Origin: Streptomyces sp. Ncost-T10-10d
Lineage (GTDB): Bacteria > Actinomycetota > Actinomycetes > Streptomycetales > Streptomycetaceae
Assembly (NCBI RefSeq): GCF_900091955.1
Contig: NZ_FMDF01000207.1
Location: forward strand, 62,001 to 126,000
Direction: 5' to 3'
DNA: 64,000 nt
Shown here: one piece after another, positions 36,878 through 45,319 of the stretch
How positions within the stretch are numbered: position 1 is the first letter of the stretch
How the letters are laid out: each line of letters begins with the position of its first letter
Position numbers and translations under genes: made by a program
Notes under the pieces: model-generated
What the model was told of the DNA's origin: nothing
What the model saw: only the letters and a program-made list of their open reading frames with translations
Database searches by the model: none

Positions 36878-37285
36878 GTGCAACGCGGCTCTCATTGCCG
36901 CCCCCGGTACCGGGCGGCCCACACGCAGTCCGCCATCGAGCCCGTCATCCGCGAAGCCTTGTGGCGGCTGGGCTCCGACGAAGAACAGCTGCCCGCCGGC
37001 ACCCACGCGATCGGCGGCTACTGGACCCGCACCAACGACCCGGAGATCGACATCGTCGGCGTCGATCGCTCCCCCATCGCCAAGAAGATCACCCTCGTGG
37101 GTTCGATCAAGTGGCTGGAGAAGAAGCCCTTCGACAACCGCGACCTCGCCCGTCTCATCACCCACCGCTCCCAGCTTCCCGGCGCCGACGACGCCACCCC
37201 CTTGCTCGCCGTCACCCGCAGCGGCTGCACCGCCGACGGCGTCCACACCCTCACACCCGAGGACCTCCATGACGCCTGGTCCTGA
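36878..37285 (+). pseudogene. C-terminal fragment of a DUF234-type ATPase
   Basis: 135 codons matching the DUF234 domain at the C-terminus of archaeal-type DEXX-box ATPases (GYWTRTNDPEIDIVGVDRSP, LVGSIKWLEKKPFDNRDL). The ATPase part is absent, so this is a 5'-truncated relic at the distal end of the second island. Confidence 0.65.
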
Positions 37286-37299
37286 ATCTGTGACCGCCC

Positions 37300-37343
37300 G
37301 TGCCACTAGGTGCCAGTCGGAGCGGTAGTCAGCGGTCAGCAAC
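37300..37343. repeat. Integrase arm-site-like repeats, third boundary
   Basis: GTGCCA at 37300 and 37310 followed by AGCGGT-type repeats, as before the other tRNA fragments. Confidence 0.6.
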
Positions 37344-37428
37344 GGCGCCCAGTGGGGGGGCCGAGGATTCCACGCATGGTCGTGTCTTCGCAGGTCAGAC
37401 CGGACATCGAACTCCGAACACCAGTTGA

Positions 37429-37507
37429 TTCCCAAGCTCGGAGCGCGAGTTCGATTCTCGTCGCCCGCTCTTCCACGAGGCCCCAGGTCAGCGACCTGGG
37501 GCCTCGT
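37429..37507 (+). repeat. att-like copy of tRNA-Gly 3' half plus terminator
   Basis: 37429-37470 matches the tRNA 3' end with two differences (the final CCA is lost) and is followed by a 15-bp-stem hairpin (37475-37507). It closes the second island. Confidence 0.88.
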
Positions 37508-38532
37508 CATTGCCCAGACTTCTCCAGGCGTCGCGGACCGGCGCACCATCTGGCCGCTTGTTCTCGTAGGTCCGAGCGAGTATCCCTACGGTGGCGGCCA
37601 TGGCCTGGCGGAGTTCAGCCGGTGCAACGACCTCGACATCCCCACCGAGCCTCAGCAGTTCGCCGCAGGCGTGCTCGGTGCCCTCGACCGGGATGACCGC
37701 CTCGACCCATCCGTCGTCGCCGACGGCGGTCGCGGTGGAGTCGACTGCCCGCACGACCTCCGGGGGGACGTTGTCGGGCAGGCGCCGGCGTCCCCGGGGA
37801 GACAGGCGGACGGTGGCTGTGCCGGTGTAGCGGCGAGCCTGGAAGTCATCGAGGTAGGAGACCCAGTACGCGCCCAGGTCGAAGTCCTGCGGCCGGTCGA
37901 ACTGCTCGTCGCACAGCACCGCGTCGAGGACTTGGGCGACGCGGTAGGTCGCGGTCCCCTTGTCGGTGGCGGCCACGAGGTACCAGGTACCGGACTTGAG
38001 TACCAGGCCATAGGGGTGGAGGTGGCGATTCACCTCCTGCGGGGCCCGCCAGCGGCGGTAGCGCACATCCACCGCACGCCGGGTGAGAACCGCGTCGACG
38101 AACAAGGGTGAGATGCGGTACCTGTTCGGGTTCCCGGTACCAGCCGGGGGCGTCCAGGTGGAACACCGACGCGGCCCGTGCCGCCTCCTCGCGCAGCCCT
38201 GCCGGCAGCGCGGCGAGAAGCTTCAGCCGGGCCGCCGACATCTCGGCCGTGAATCCCAGGTCGGCGGCGGGCCCGGGCAGTCCGGCAAAGAACAGTGTCC
38301 GCGCCTCGCCCTCGCTCATCCCGGTGAGGCGGGTGCGGTAGCCGTCGAGCAGCTGGTAGCCGCCCCCGCGGCCCGGCTCCGCGTAGACCGGGACCCCTGC
38401 GGACTGCAGGCGCGCCACGTCACGGTAGGCGGTGCGCACGGACACATTCAGCTCGTCGGCGATTCCCCGCGCGGACATGCGGCCCCGCGATTGCAGCAAC
38501 AGCAGCACCGAGAGCAGTCGACCGGCAGACAT
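37488..38532 (-). pseudogene. WYL-domain (YafY-like) transcriptional regulator, frameshifted
   Basis: The N-terminal frame (start 38532) has a DeoR-type HTH (MSAGRLLSVLLLLQSRGRMS, ARGIADELNVSVRTAYRD). The C-terminal frame has the WYL-domain features (RRAVDVRYRRW, YGLVLKSGTWYLVA). The frames separate near 38105-38112, a one-base shift. The last codons and stop (37488) lie inside the terminator hairpin of the tRNA fragment, suggesting that the original C-terminus was replaced at integration. Confidence 0.8.
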
Positions 38533-38658
38533 GCGCGCATTCTCCCCGGAAACCCTGACAGCACCTGTCACACGGCTCCCCTACCGTCGAACCACTTCCC
38601 GGGTACGGCCGAACAGGCCGGGAGCCCTGCACGGAGAACATCGAACAGGAGTCTTGCT

Positions 38659-39396
38659 GTGCCACCCACCGAACTCGTCGGCCCACCGGCCGTGATCGAG
38701 CTTCGCCAGTACACGCTGCGTCCCGGCCGGCGCGACGAACTCATCGAGCTGTTCGACCGGGAGTTCGTCGAATCCCAGGAAGACGTGGGGATGAGTGTGC
38801 TCGGCCAGTTCCGGGACCTCGACGATCCGGACCGCTTCGTCTGGTTGCGCGGATTCCGGGACATGGAGGCGCGCCATCGCGCGCTCACGAACTTCTACGG
38901 CGGACCCGTCTGGGCCGAGCACGGTCCACAGGCGAACGACACCATGATCGACTCCGACGATGTCCTCCTCCTGCGCCCCGTGTCGGCCGGGGGCGGCTTC
39001 ACCGGCTCCCTGTCCGGGCGGCCCCCGGTCAGCGCTACGGCGCCTGACCGGTTCATGTCCGCCACCGTGTGGTCCTTCCCTCCCGGACGGCAGAACGGCA
39101 TCGCGCTGATCCGGGACGGCCTCCTCCCCGCGCTCCAGGAGACGGGACCCGCACCGCTCGCCTTCCTGACCACCGAGCACGCGCACAACACATTCCCCGG
39201 GCTGCCGGTCCGCGTCGGCGAGAACGTCGCCGCGATCTTCACCTCGTACCCCGACGAGAGTGCGCACTGTCGGCACCTCGCCGAGGTGCAGGCCCACCCC
39301 CTCGCACGGGACGAGATCCTGCCGGGTGTCGAGCGGGAACAGACAGCGGCACCTCAGGTACTCCGGCTCGGACCGACCGGTCGCTCGCTGATCTGA
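38659..39396 (+). CDS. NIPSNAP family protein
   Basis: The protein has 245 residues; GTG 38659 with AGGAG 8 bases upstream. VIELRQYTLRPGRRDELIEL and the GMSVLGQFRDLDDPDRFVWL, RGFRDMEARH strands give the dimeric alpha-beta barrel of NIPSNAP; a second, weaker barrel follows. The function is unknown. It is divergent from the broken WYL regulator 126 bp away, which may once have controlled it. Confidence 0.85.
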   Translation: MPPTELVGPPAVIELRQYTLRPGRRDELIELFDREFVESQEDVGMSVLGQFRDLDDPDRFVWLRGFRDMEARHRALTNFYGGPVWAEHGPQANDTMIDSDDVLLLRPVSAGGGFTGSLSGRPPVSATAPDRFMSATVWSFPPGRQNGIALIRDGLLPALQETGPAPLAFLTTEHAHNTFPGLPVRVGENVAAIFTSYPDESAHCRHLAEVQAHPLARDEILPGVEREQTAAPQVLRLGPTGRSLI

Positions 39397-39589
39397 CTCC
39401 GAACCGGGGCCTCGGGAGAGACGGTCGAGGGCGCCTGCAGCAAGGCCGCCCCCCTGCGGTGTGCAGAACGTGGCTGTCCGGCCGTTCTTGATCACCTGCG
39501 ACTGGTCGGAGGTTCCGACGACCCACTTGTTCATGTCTGTCTGCCGGTGCCGGGGGTCCGGGTCCGATGTCAGTGCGGGCGAGCCTCAC

Positions 39590-40429
39590 TCACCGCACGG
39601 GGAAGCCGAAGGAGTACCCCTGCTGCTTCAGCCAGGGCAGGACCTCGCGCAGAGCGGCCACGGTCTGGGAGCGATCCCCTCCCGCGTCGTGGAAGAGGAC
39701 GGTCGGCCCGTCGGAGATCTCTCTCTTGACGGTGGCGACCATGGTGTCCACACCGGGACGCTCGAAGTCTTTGGAGTCGACGTTCCAGCCCAACGGCCGC
39801 ATCCCCCGGGACGCGGCGAGCTGCCGGCTGTACGGGGTGAAAGCACCGCCCGGGGCCCGGTAGTACTGCGGCCGGACGCCTCCGGACGCCTTGGTGATCA
39901 TGCGTTCGGCATCCAGGATCTGCTGGGACTGGTATGCCTCGGACTTGGTGTCCATCGCGGTGTCGTGCGAGACCGCGTGGTCGCACAGCCGGTGCCCGGC
40001 CGCCACGACCTCTTTGACCAGGTCCGGGTGTGCCTGGGCCTGCGTGCCCACCATGCAGAACGTAGCCTTCACACCGTTGTCCTTCAGCAGTTGCAGTACC
40101 CGCGGCGTCCAGACCGGGTCCGGTCCGTCGTCGATGGTGATGTTGACGCCCCGTGCGCCGCGGTCCGAGGCGTGCGCGATGTCCGCCGCCACCTTGGCCA
40201 CCTGGTCCTGGGGCCGGGCGTCCGGCGCTGAGACACGCGCTTGCGGCTGCCGCCCTCCGGCGGTGTCGGCCTGCGCGGTCCACACCGAGGTGGCAGCGGC
40301 CACCGCTGTCACCCCGAGCGCCGCCCGACGAACGCCGGCTGTGCCATCCCCTTCCCTTGTGCCTTGCCATATCCGCCCGCTCCTTTGCTGTCTCCGCCGA
40401 TGCCGTGCCCCGTGCCCCCATGAAGACAT
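39590..40429 (-). CDS. Polysaccharide deacetylase (NodB domain), start uncertain
   Basis: NodB motifs are all present: VNITIDDGPDP (metal Asp), DHAVSHDTAM (two His), YYRAPGG, DSKDF and VLFHDAGG. It removes N-acetyl groups from chitin- or peptidoglycan-like chains outside the cell. The start is a problem. The best ribosome site (AAGGAG) precedes ATG 40370, which lies in another frame and reaches the hydrophobic signal-like segment (ALGVTAVAAATSVWTAQA) only after a one-base shift near 40345. The in-frame ATG 40429 has no clear ribosome site. The gene may be frameshifted. Confidence 0.75.
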   Translation of the reverse strand: MSSWGHGARHRRRQQRSGRIWQGTREGDGTAGVRRAALGVTAVAAATSVWTAQADTAGGRQPQARVSAPDARPQDQVAKVAADIAHASDRGARGVNITIDDGPDPVWTPRVLQLLKDNGVKATFCMVGTQAQAHPDLVKEVVAAGHRLCDHAVSHDTAMDTKSEAYQSQQILDAERMITKASGGVRPQYYRAPGGAFTPYSRQLAASRGMRPLGWNVDSKDFERPGVDTMVATVKREISDGPTVLFHDAGGDRSQTVAALREVLPWLKQQGYSFGFPVR

Positions 40430-40740
40430 ACGAACGCCCCGACAAGATCCCTCTGTTACCGATCGCAGACGAATCCGCAGGGGACCAGCAACAAACGCAG
40501 GAGCCCCGCGACAGATGAGGGGGCGCAACGGCCGCGAAAAGGTGCCGTCGAGGGCGGCAGACGCTGATCCGCACGGATTTCGGCGGGGCTCCCACGCATG
40601 ATGCGTCGAATGGCTCGCGAAGCAGGGCCGACGACCGTCCCACTCGGTCGGTATGACCATCACCGAACGGATTCACCGGTCCGTGCCGGCAGTGCCGCCC
40701 TCCGCCTGGATGCCCCATCGAACCCGGCGGCGAGATCCGT
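40430..40740. other. Intergenic region
   Basis: No gene recognised. It should hold the promoter of the polysaccharide deacetylase gene. Confidence 0.4.
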
Positions 40741-40880
40741 GCCGGCGCCCGGGTCGCCAAGCTGGACGGAGACTGCCTGACCGGTTGACCGAAGGGCATG
40801 CGGCTGTCCGTCCGCGAGGAACAGCCGCATCTCGGCTCCCCATTGCGCTTCACCGACGCCGACAGCCTGCGGCTCACCGG
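40741..40880 (+). mobile_element. Relic of an IS1380-type transposase
   Basis: One plus frame reads AGARVAKLDGDCLTG, an in-frame TGA, then PKGMRLSVREEQPHLGSPLR. This resembles the WP.GMR.IVR.E.PHPGAQL segment of IS1380-family transposases, but only about 45 codons remain, with a stop where Trp is expected. No terminal repeats are visible. Confidence 0.45.
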
Positions 40881-40955
40881 AAGCATGGGCCCCGGCGCCC
40901 ACCCAACGCGACAATCGGGCCGACGGCCTTCCCACACGCCCCGACAAACGAAGAA

Positions 40956-40981
40956 GAGCCCGTCAGCAAGCTGACGGGCTC
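40956..40981. terminator. Terminator of hypothetical gene
   Basis: 12-bp perfect stem, 2-base loop, 32 bases past the stop of the minus-strand gene starting at 41613. Confidence 0.8.
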
Positions 40982-41013
40982 CCGCGAAAGACCGAGGCTA
41001 ACCTGCCATCAGG

Positions 41014-41613
41014 TCAGATCGTCGGTGTGTCATCGACGATCTCCTTGTGCGGTTCGACAATGAACCTCCAGCCGTCGCTGGGCTCCAGGAACCGCACTCG
41101 GGTCGGGTAGATGTCCAGGGCACGGCGGTCGCGGTTCTGGCTGTTCGTGTTCTTCCGCCCCCGGGCCGGCTCCTCGTACAGGTCGACCTTGACGTCCGGC
41201 ACCGCGACGGTTTCCTCGCTCCAGCGCTGAACGATCCCCGCGCCGAACGCGTCCCGCGCGGCGACGTAGAGCGACTCCAGGGATTCCTTGCTCCCGTCGG
41301 GCACAAAGAGGGCGAGATTCAGGAGGACGCCGGCACTCTGGAGAACCTCGATTTCCTCCCCTGTCTTGTCGGCAATCCAGATCCCGCGCTCTTCGGCATT
41401 GTCCGGGAGAACATGAATTTCCTCACCGAAGATCGTCCTCGCGCTGAAGGACCCTCCCTCGAAATTCTTACCCGGCTTCGTAAGGAAAGCCGGAGCGTAG
41501 CAGTCGAGAGGAAGGCCATCCATCTCCGCCGAGACGAAGATGTCGTCCTGGAGGCCCAATTCTGAAACCTCTCCGGCCGTAAGACGTCGAGCCGTAACCT
41601 TCTCGGTATTCAC
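41014..41613 (-). CDS. Hypothetical protein in third island
   Basis: The protein has 199 residues; ATG 41613 with AGGGG upstream. It is soluble and acidic, with no signal or membrane helix. Codon third positions are less GC-rich than in the flanking core genes, consistent with transfer. Segments such as GRKNTNSQNRDRRALDIYPT and WRFIVEPHKEIVDDTP are not recognised. Followed by its own terminator. Confidence 0.7.
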   Translation of the reverse strand: MNTEKVTARRLTAGEVSELGLQDDIFVSAEMDGLPLDCYAPAFLTKPGKNFEGGSFSARTIFGEEIHVLPDNAEERGIWIADKTGEEIEVLQSAGVLLNLALFVPDGSKESLESLYVAARDAFGAGIVQRWSEETVAVPDVKVDLYEEPARGRKNTNSQNRDRRALDIYPTRVRFLEPSDGWRFIVEPHKEIVDDTPTI

Positions 41614-41815
41614 GCCATTCCCCTTTTTTCGTGGCGTCCTGTAAATTCATCAGGACTATATCACGAAAACGAACAGCCAGTCCCTTTACGCGCATCTTCG
41701 CGCTCACGACAGTACAGTCAACCCGCCGAGTAATTTCTTCCGACAGGACAGCGGACAAATCCTCTCGAATCACCGACGGAACGCAGCCCCCGTAGAGAAA
41801 TAAAGTGAGGCCCAA
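41614..41815 (-). CDS. Possible small or decayed upstream gene
   Basis: A frame starting MGLTLFLYGGCVPSVIREDL runs about 67 codons up to the start of the next gene, then overlaps it in another frame until a stop at 41468. Base composition looks coding (AVRFRDIVLMNLQDATKKGE), but the overlap is too long for a normal pair. It may be a decayed gene. Confidence 0.3.
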
Positions 41816-42070
41816 GAGGCGACTCGCCGCTTCGGCAGGGTTTTCTGAACCAAGTCAGCCGCCGAGTGAAATGCGAGCGGCCATGGTCGAATGGCAACCC
41901 GCCGATTCGATCGAGCGAACCACGGCGGCCGCCTCTCCGATCTGGCACTTCACGCCTCTCCCCTAAGCCGCCTTCGGGAGTCCGGGATGGCCTCGTTGCT
42001 GAAGCTGGGCCCCACCGCGCCACAGCCAGGCATGAGAGAGACCGCCTCTTCCCGAGTTCCTACGAGGGGG
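41816..42070. other. Region without recognised gene
   Basis: About 255 bases; nothing recognised. Confidence 0.4.
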
Positions 42071-42110
42071 CGTGCCACAACGTGCCGGTAAAGAGCGGTA
42101 AACAGCAGCA
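42071..42110. repeat. Integrase arm-site-like repeats, fourth boundary
   Basis: CGTGCC at 42071 and 42081 followed by AGAGCGGTAAACAGCAG, parallel to the motifs before the other tRNA fragments. Confidence 0.6.
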
Positions 42111-42198
42111 AAAAGGGGCCGCCGAGGCATCCACAACAAAGCCGAGCGGGGATGTTTCTGTAGTTCAGAGGCTGCGCGCAAGCCCGAGTGCCGGGTGA

Positions 42199-42268
42199 TT
42201 CCCGAGCTCAGGCGCGAGTTCGATTCTCGTCGCCCGCCCTTGAAAGAAGGACCCGGTCAGAGACCGGG
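42199..42268 (+). repeat. att-like copy of tRNA-Gly 3' half plus degenerate hairpin
   Basis: 42199-42239 matches the tRNA 3' end with a few changes, including a deletion in the variable region; a short hairpin (42252-42268) follows. It closes the third island. Confidence 0.85.
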
Positions 42269-42466
42269 AGATTCTTCGTTGTCCGGACCTATCGGACCTC
42301 GCCGTCCCCTCCTTGCACCGCAACTCCGAAAAATGCGCAAGTTAAGCGGCCGCCGCACCCCATCGGTGGCGCGGCGGCGGCGAGCCTCGCATATTGAGAT
42401 CCTTTTCGCATGGCCTCCGTCACTCCATTGTGGGGAAGCGTTTCGTTTCGTCCGCAAAGTGCTGGG

Positions 42467-42660
42467 TCATCGGCCCCCCGACAACTGCGATCGATGCGCG
42501 GCTTCGGAGCGGATGCCGCTGCGCCCACCCTCCTGCATGGCGACCACCAGGCCGAAGACGAGGCCGCTGAGATCAGCGGGTCTCAGCTGGAGATCACGGG
42601 CGATATCGGCCGGTGATATGCCCTCGGCCCGTATGGCTTTATTTGCGAGTGAGTCGTGAA
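42467..42660 (-). pseudogene. Possible 3' remnant of an HTH/ImmA-IrrE-type regulator
   Basis: The frame end AIRAEGISPADIARDLQLRP and SGLVFGLVVAMQEGG resembles the C-terminus of Streptomyces XRE plus ImmA/IrrE proteins. Upstream the frame turns to low-complexity sequence without a start. Weak call. The rest of 42270-42867 shows no other gene. Confidence 0.3.
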
Positions 42661-42867
42661 GTAAGTGGAGAAGCGTAGCTCGTCCCGGGCACGAGGGCGG
42701 TGTGCCGCAGGCGGCCGGCGCATCGGTGCGGGAGTGCAGCAGACGCCAGGCGGGCTGCCGAGAAGGTCTGGACTGCCGGCTGCGGGCCCTGCAGCCGCGC
42801 TCCGAACTTCCGGGCCCGCAGGCGTTGATCCGCAGGTGGCTACGCGTCGGGGCGGCCGTGTCACCGC

Positions 42868-42901
42868 AGCGGGCCCGACACCGCTCGGTGTCGGGCCCGC
42901 T
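42868..42901. terminator. Terminator of LAXTG surface protein gene
   Basis: 16-bp perfect stem and 2-base loop, 52 bases past the stop of the minus-strand gene. Confidence 0.85.
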
Positions 42902-42952
42902 GGGCGGTGAGCGCGTGGGCCGGGGTGCCTGGTCGGCACCCCGCCTCATGCG

Positions 42953-44227
42953 TCAGGCCTGGGAGCCGGCCTTGCGACGGCGTACGACGAACACCGCGCC
43001 CGCGCCGATCACCAGGGCCGCGCCGCTCGCGAGGGCGAGCTGTGACGTCGCGGAGGACGAGCCCGTGGCGGCGAGGCTGCCGCTCACGGGACGGGCCGAC
43101 GCGCCGCTCTGCGGCTTGATGTCCGAGGTGTTCGGCTTGGTCGTGCTGGGCTTGGCGTCGTCGACCTTGCCGGGCTTGCTTCCCGCGGCGGCGATCAGGA
43201 ACTCGTAGCCCTCGAGGTCCGGGTTCCCGCCGCAGGTGCCGTTGTCGTTGAAGTAGTCACCGGCGACGAAGGTGACGCCGTTGCCCGCGGGGGCCGAGGC
43301 GTCGATCGTGAGGCGCATCTTGACGTCGGCGTGGGCGCCTGCCTTCAGCGGGCTGATGGCGTCCATGTAGTGCTCGTTGTCGACGGTCTTCCACGTCGAG
43401 GACGAGGCGGACGACCACTGCAGGTGCACCAGGTCGTCGATGTCCTTGAGCCCGCTCTTGTCGGTCGCGTGGACGTAGGCGAACGGAAGTACCTCGTCCA
43501 TCGTCTTGTCGGTGCCGTTGGTCACCCGGAGATTGAAGTTGACCTTCGTGCCGGCGACGACTGTGGACGGCAGGCCCGTGACGACCGTGGTGAGCTTGGC
43601 CTCGGGGACGCAGTCCTCGCCGTCCTCACCCGCCTCCTCCTTCGCCTTGGCCAGCGCCTCGTCGGCGGCGGTCTTGTCAGCGAGCGCCGCCTTGGTGGCC
43701 TTCTGCGCCTGGTCCAGCGTCCGGGCTGCGGCGACCCGCTCGTCGTCACGCGCGTCCAGGGCTTCCACGACCTTGGCATCGGCGGCGGCCTTGACCTCAC
43801 CGGCGGTTGCGGCGGCGGCTTCTGCCTCGGTGAGAGTCGTCGCCGCGGCGGTCTTCTCCTCCTCGGTGGCTGTCTCCGGGAGGGCGTCGACCGCCGCCTT
43901 GGCGTCGACGACCGCCTGGTCGGCCTCGGTCTTCGCGGTGGCGGCCTCGGCGGCCGCGGCCTCGGCGGCCTTGGCTGCCACGGCCAGGGGAGCGGTGTCG
44001 GACAGGAGCGCTTCCAGAGCCGCGCGGGCGGCACTCTCGGCCGCTACGGCGTCGTCGTACACCACCTTCGCTGCGGCGGCGGCCTTTTCCAGCTCCGCGA
44101 TGGACGGCTTCTTCTGCGTCTGCGCTGCCGGCTTGTCATCGGCGAACGCGGGGGTGACCGACAGCAGGAGAGCAGGCGTGGTCACTGCGGCGGCAACAGC
44201 TGTGGCAAGAATCCGGCGAATCTTCAC
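42953..44227 (-). CDS. LAXTG-anchored cell-wall protein with Ala-rich coiled coil
   Basis: The protein has 424 residues; GTG 44227 (VKIRRILATAVAAAVTTPAL) with GAAGGG upstream. Signal peptide with cleavage after FADD-type A-x-A. Residues 35-230 are an Ala/Lys/Glu-rich long helix (stalk). Residues about 230-360 form a beta domain with two Cys. The C-terminus has a Ser/Thr/Pro spacer, the sortase E motif LAATG, a membrane helix and RRRK. A class E sortase should attach it to the peptidoglycan; the sortase is not in this window. The ligand is unknown. Confidence 0.85.
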   Translation of the reverse strand: MKIRRILATAVAAAVTTPALLLSVTPAFADDKPAAQTQKKPSIAELEKAAAAAKVVYDDAVAAESAARAALEALLSDTAPLAVAAKAAEAAAAEAATAKTEADQAVVDAKAAVDALPETATEEEKTAAATTLTEAEAAAATAGEVKAAADAKVVEALDARDDERVAAARTLDQAQKATKAALADKTAADEALAKAKEEAGEDGEDCVPEAKLTTVVTGLPSTVVAGTKVNFNLRVTNGTDKTMDEVLPFAYVHATDKSGLKDIDDLVHLQWSSASSSTWKTVDNEHYMDAISPLKAGAHADVKMRLTIDASAPAGNGVTFVAGDYFNDNGTCGGNPDLEGYEFLIAAAGSKPGKVDDAKPSTTKPNTSDIKPQSGASARPVSGSLAATGSSSATSQLALASGAALVIGAGAVFVVRRRKAGSQA

Positions 44228-44621
44228 AAGAGCCCTTCGGAGTCCGAAAAGAGAAGAAGGGGTCGCAGCGGAATGGGACACGCAGATGCGACTTGAGGTG
44301 ATCGTATGGCCGGGGCAACGGTCGACCGTCACGAGTTTTTCACCTGCTCCGGCCATTACCACAGCACCGGGACAGACAGAAAAGACGAAAGGGTGCAGTT
44401 GCTTTCACTTCCCATGCTTTCGCTGTGAGGAATGCCACACGGCCCTGGATGCGTCGCTCTACGCCTCTCCGGCGCCGCCCCACCCGGCCGAGCGCCCGCA
44501 CCTCCGCGTACGCGACCCTGCCGCCTTCGCCGACTCGCAGGGCCGGCGGCATGCACGTGCGCGCCTGGAACGCGCGAGAAGCGAGGAGCCCTCACCGGCT
44601 TCGCCGCGGTGGGCATTTATT
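44228..44621. other. Intergenic region between divergent genes
   Basis: About 390 bases without a recognised gene, holding promoters for the divergent LAXTG and TetR genes. Confidence 0.4.
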
Positions 44622-44630
44622 GACCGATCG
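44622..44630. promoter_or_regulatory. Putative TetR operator upstream of tetR
   Basis: GACCGATCG lies 14 bp before the TetR start; the same 9-mer occurs at 45291 before the downstream MFS gene. A shared site of an autoregulating TetR is likely. Confidence 0.45.
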
Positions 44631-44644
44631 TTCTACATGGAATT

Positions 44645-45241
44645 ATGGTCTCCGGTGTGGCCAGGACCAAGGAATTCGATCCGGACGCCGCGCTGCAGTC
44701 GGCCCTTGAGCTGTTCTGGCGACGCGGCTACGAAGCGACGTCGATGGCCGACCTCGTCGAGCACCTCGGCATCGGCCGCGCCAGCATCTACGCCACCTTC
44801 GGCAACAAGCACGAGCTGTACCTGAAGGCCATGGACCGGTACTCCGAGGGGCGCGATCCACTCCTCCTCGCCGAGCTGTCCCAGCCGGGACCCGCACTGC
44901 CGGCGGTGCGGGCGGTGGTACGCCGCTTCGCCTCGGAAGCCGCCTCCCCCGAGGACCGGCTGAACGGCTGCCTCATCACCAACACCGCAGCCGAGCTGGC
45001 ACCGCACGACCCCGCGGCGGCCCGTCGGGTCGAGATCAGCTGGGAGCACGTCGAAACCCCGCTGCACTCCGCGCTCGTACGAGCCCAGGCCCAGGGCGAG
45101 CTGTCCGAGGATCGCGATCCGCGCGCGCTGGCCCGCATGCTGCTCGTCCTGCTGCAGGGCGTACGGATCGTCGGCAAGGCGTCCAGCGATCCCTCCCGGG
45201 TGCGGGATGCGACTGAACAGGCGCTGGCCCTGCTGGACTGA
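44645..45241 (+). CDS. TetR/AcrR family transcriptional regulator
   Basis: The protein has 198 residues from ATG 44645; GTG 44657 (VARTKEFDPD) is an equally family-like start. N-terminal HTH: ALELFWRRGYEATSMADLVE, HLGIGRASIYATFGNKHELY. The ligand domain ends with the TetR_C-like LLVLLQGVRIVGKA. It probably represses itself and the MFS/SDR genes behind it through the GACCGATCG sites. Confidence 0.9.
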   Translation: MVSGVARTKEFDPDAALQSALELFWRRGYEATSMADLVEHLGIGRASIYATFGNKHELYLKAMDRYSEGRDPLLLAELSQPGPALPAVRAVVRRFASEAASPEDRLNGCLITNTAAELAPHDPAAARRVEISWEHVETPLHSALVRAQAQGELSEDRDPRALARMLLVLLQGVRIVGKASSDPSRVRDATEQALALLD

Positions 45242-45290
45242 ATCCCACCCGCCGGAGCCACCGAGCTCTCTGCCGCACGCCCGAATACTG

Positions 45291-45304
45291 GACCGATCGA
45301 TCAA
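45291..45304. promoter_or_regulatory. Putative TetR operator upstream of MFS gene
   Basis: GACCGATCGATCAA, containing the palindrome GATCGATC, lies 16 bp before the MFS start and repeats the motif at 44622. Confidence 0.45.
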
Positions 45305-45319
45305 ATATAAGGGAGGGGC

